The notes below the pieces were generated by a model. That model was given only the letters and a program-made list of their open reading frames with translations, was not told the DNA's origin and searched no databases. The translations under genes and the position numbers were made by a program. A DNA stretch of 64,000 bases from Streptomyces hilarionis (GTDB taxonomy: Bacteria > Actinomycetota > Actinomycetes > Streptomycetales > Streptomycetaceae). The DNA lies in the NCBI RefSeq assembly GCF_024539675.1, contig NZ_JAHHIT010000050.1, positions 1-64,000 on the forward strand. The letters run 5' to 3'. Shown piece after piece: positions 63,939-64,000 of this stretch (positions within the stretch are counted from its first letter, which is position 1; every line of letters starts with the position of its first letter).

Positions 63939-64000
63939 ATGGTGGACACACGTACCCAAGACGGCGCCGGTGAGGGCATCAGGACCTTTCCTTTCCCCGT
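63939..64000 (+). CDS. N-terminal fragment of an unidentified protein
   Basis: ATG 63939 (or GTG 63942, better spaced after AAGGA) opens a frame that remains open to the edge: MVDTRTQDGAGEGIRTFPFP. Twenty codons only. It is divergent from tkt and may share its operator. No function can be given. Confidence 0.4.
   Translation, partial: MVDTRTQDGAGEGIRTFPFP

Overview
The window is chromosomal DNA of a Streptomyces-like actinomycete. GC is very high, GTG and TTG starts are common, 4-bp stop/start overlaps are frequent, and the genes include typical streptomycete families: an XRE/DUF397/HATPase trio, OpcA with a pentose-phosphate operon, and a GTP cyclohydrolase II of the SCO6655 type. From memory, the right-hand part corresponds to the S. 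coelicolor SCO6650-SCO6663 region, with extra genes inserted between ribA and the pgi/zwf genes. No rRNA, tRNA, CRISPR array or insertion sequence was seen.

Layout. 1-5066: end of a Tat-exported protein gene, then a cellobiose-type ABC importer (lipoprotein plus two permeases) and a GH1 beta-glucosidase behind a LacI/CebR-like operator. 5171-12264: alpha/beta hydrolase, small hypothetical, a UvrD-type helicase carrying a RelE-like N-terminal region, a Ser/Thr kinase with TPR-like tail, and the anti-sigma-like ATPase / XRE / DUF397 trio. 12313-21128: complete type I restriction-modification operon (hsdM-hsdS-hsdR, minus strand) beside a second, fused M-S adenine methylase. 21412-26816: a small membrane protein and a tightly coupled three-gene operon that I read as a divergent J-like / GrpE-like / Hsp70-like chaperone machine. 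Its Hsp70 ends in a region resembling an NYN/PIN ribonuclease fold. Next to the R-M genes this looks like a candidate undescribed defence or RNA-control system.

26985-32833: a decayed CooC-like ATPase pseudogene whose P-loop has been stretched by a six-copy GCTGCC repeat, a Zur-box-like palindrome, and a GNAT / peptide-type ABC importer / MFS operon that has no ABC ATPase gene. 32874-40185: CDP-alcohol phosphotransferase and a cluster of dehydrogenase, PTPS-like protein, glycosyltransferase, methyltransferase, integral membrane protein, creatininase-family hydrolase (opposite strand) and GTP cyclohydrolase II with Met120. The last pair suggests a dedicated FAPy-derived metabolite pathway. 40326-43715: FAD oxidoreductase with two saccharopine-dehydrogenase-like proteins. 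43903-47881: serine beta-lactamase-like esterase, TetR-MFS efflux pair with its operator, and a VOC protein.

48089-53423: a shikimate/quinate dissimilation regulon: MHS-family transporter, TetR regulator, shikimate dehydrogenase and 3-dehydroshikimate dehydratase, with matching 27-bp operators in front of the transporter and of the enzyme operon. 53410-63770: beta-helix-like membrane protein, histidine phosphatase, and the pentose-phosphate operon tkt-tal-zwf-opcA-pgi-gnd on the minus strand, headed by a perfect AT-rich palindrome. The window ends in the first codons of a plus-strand gene. All functions are inferred by reading the sequence; no search was run.
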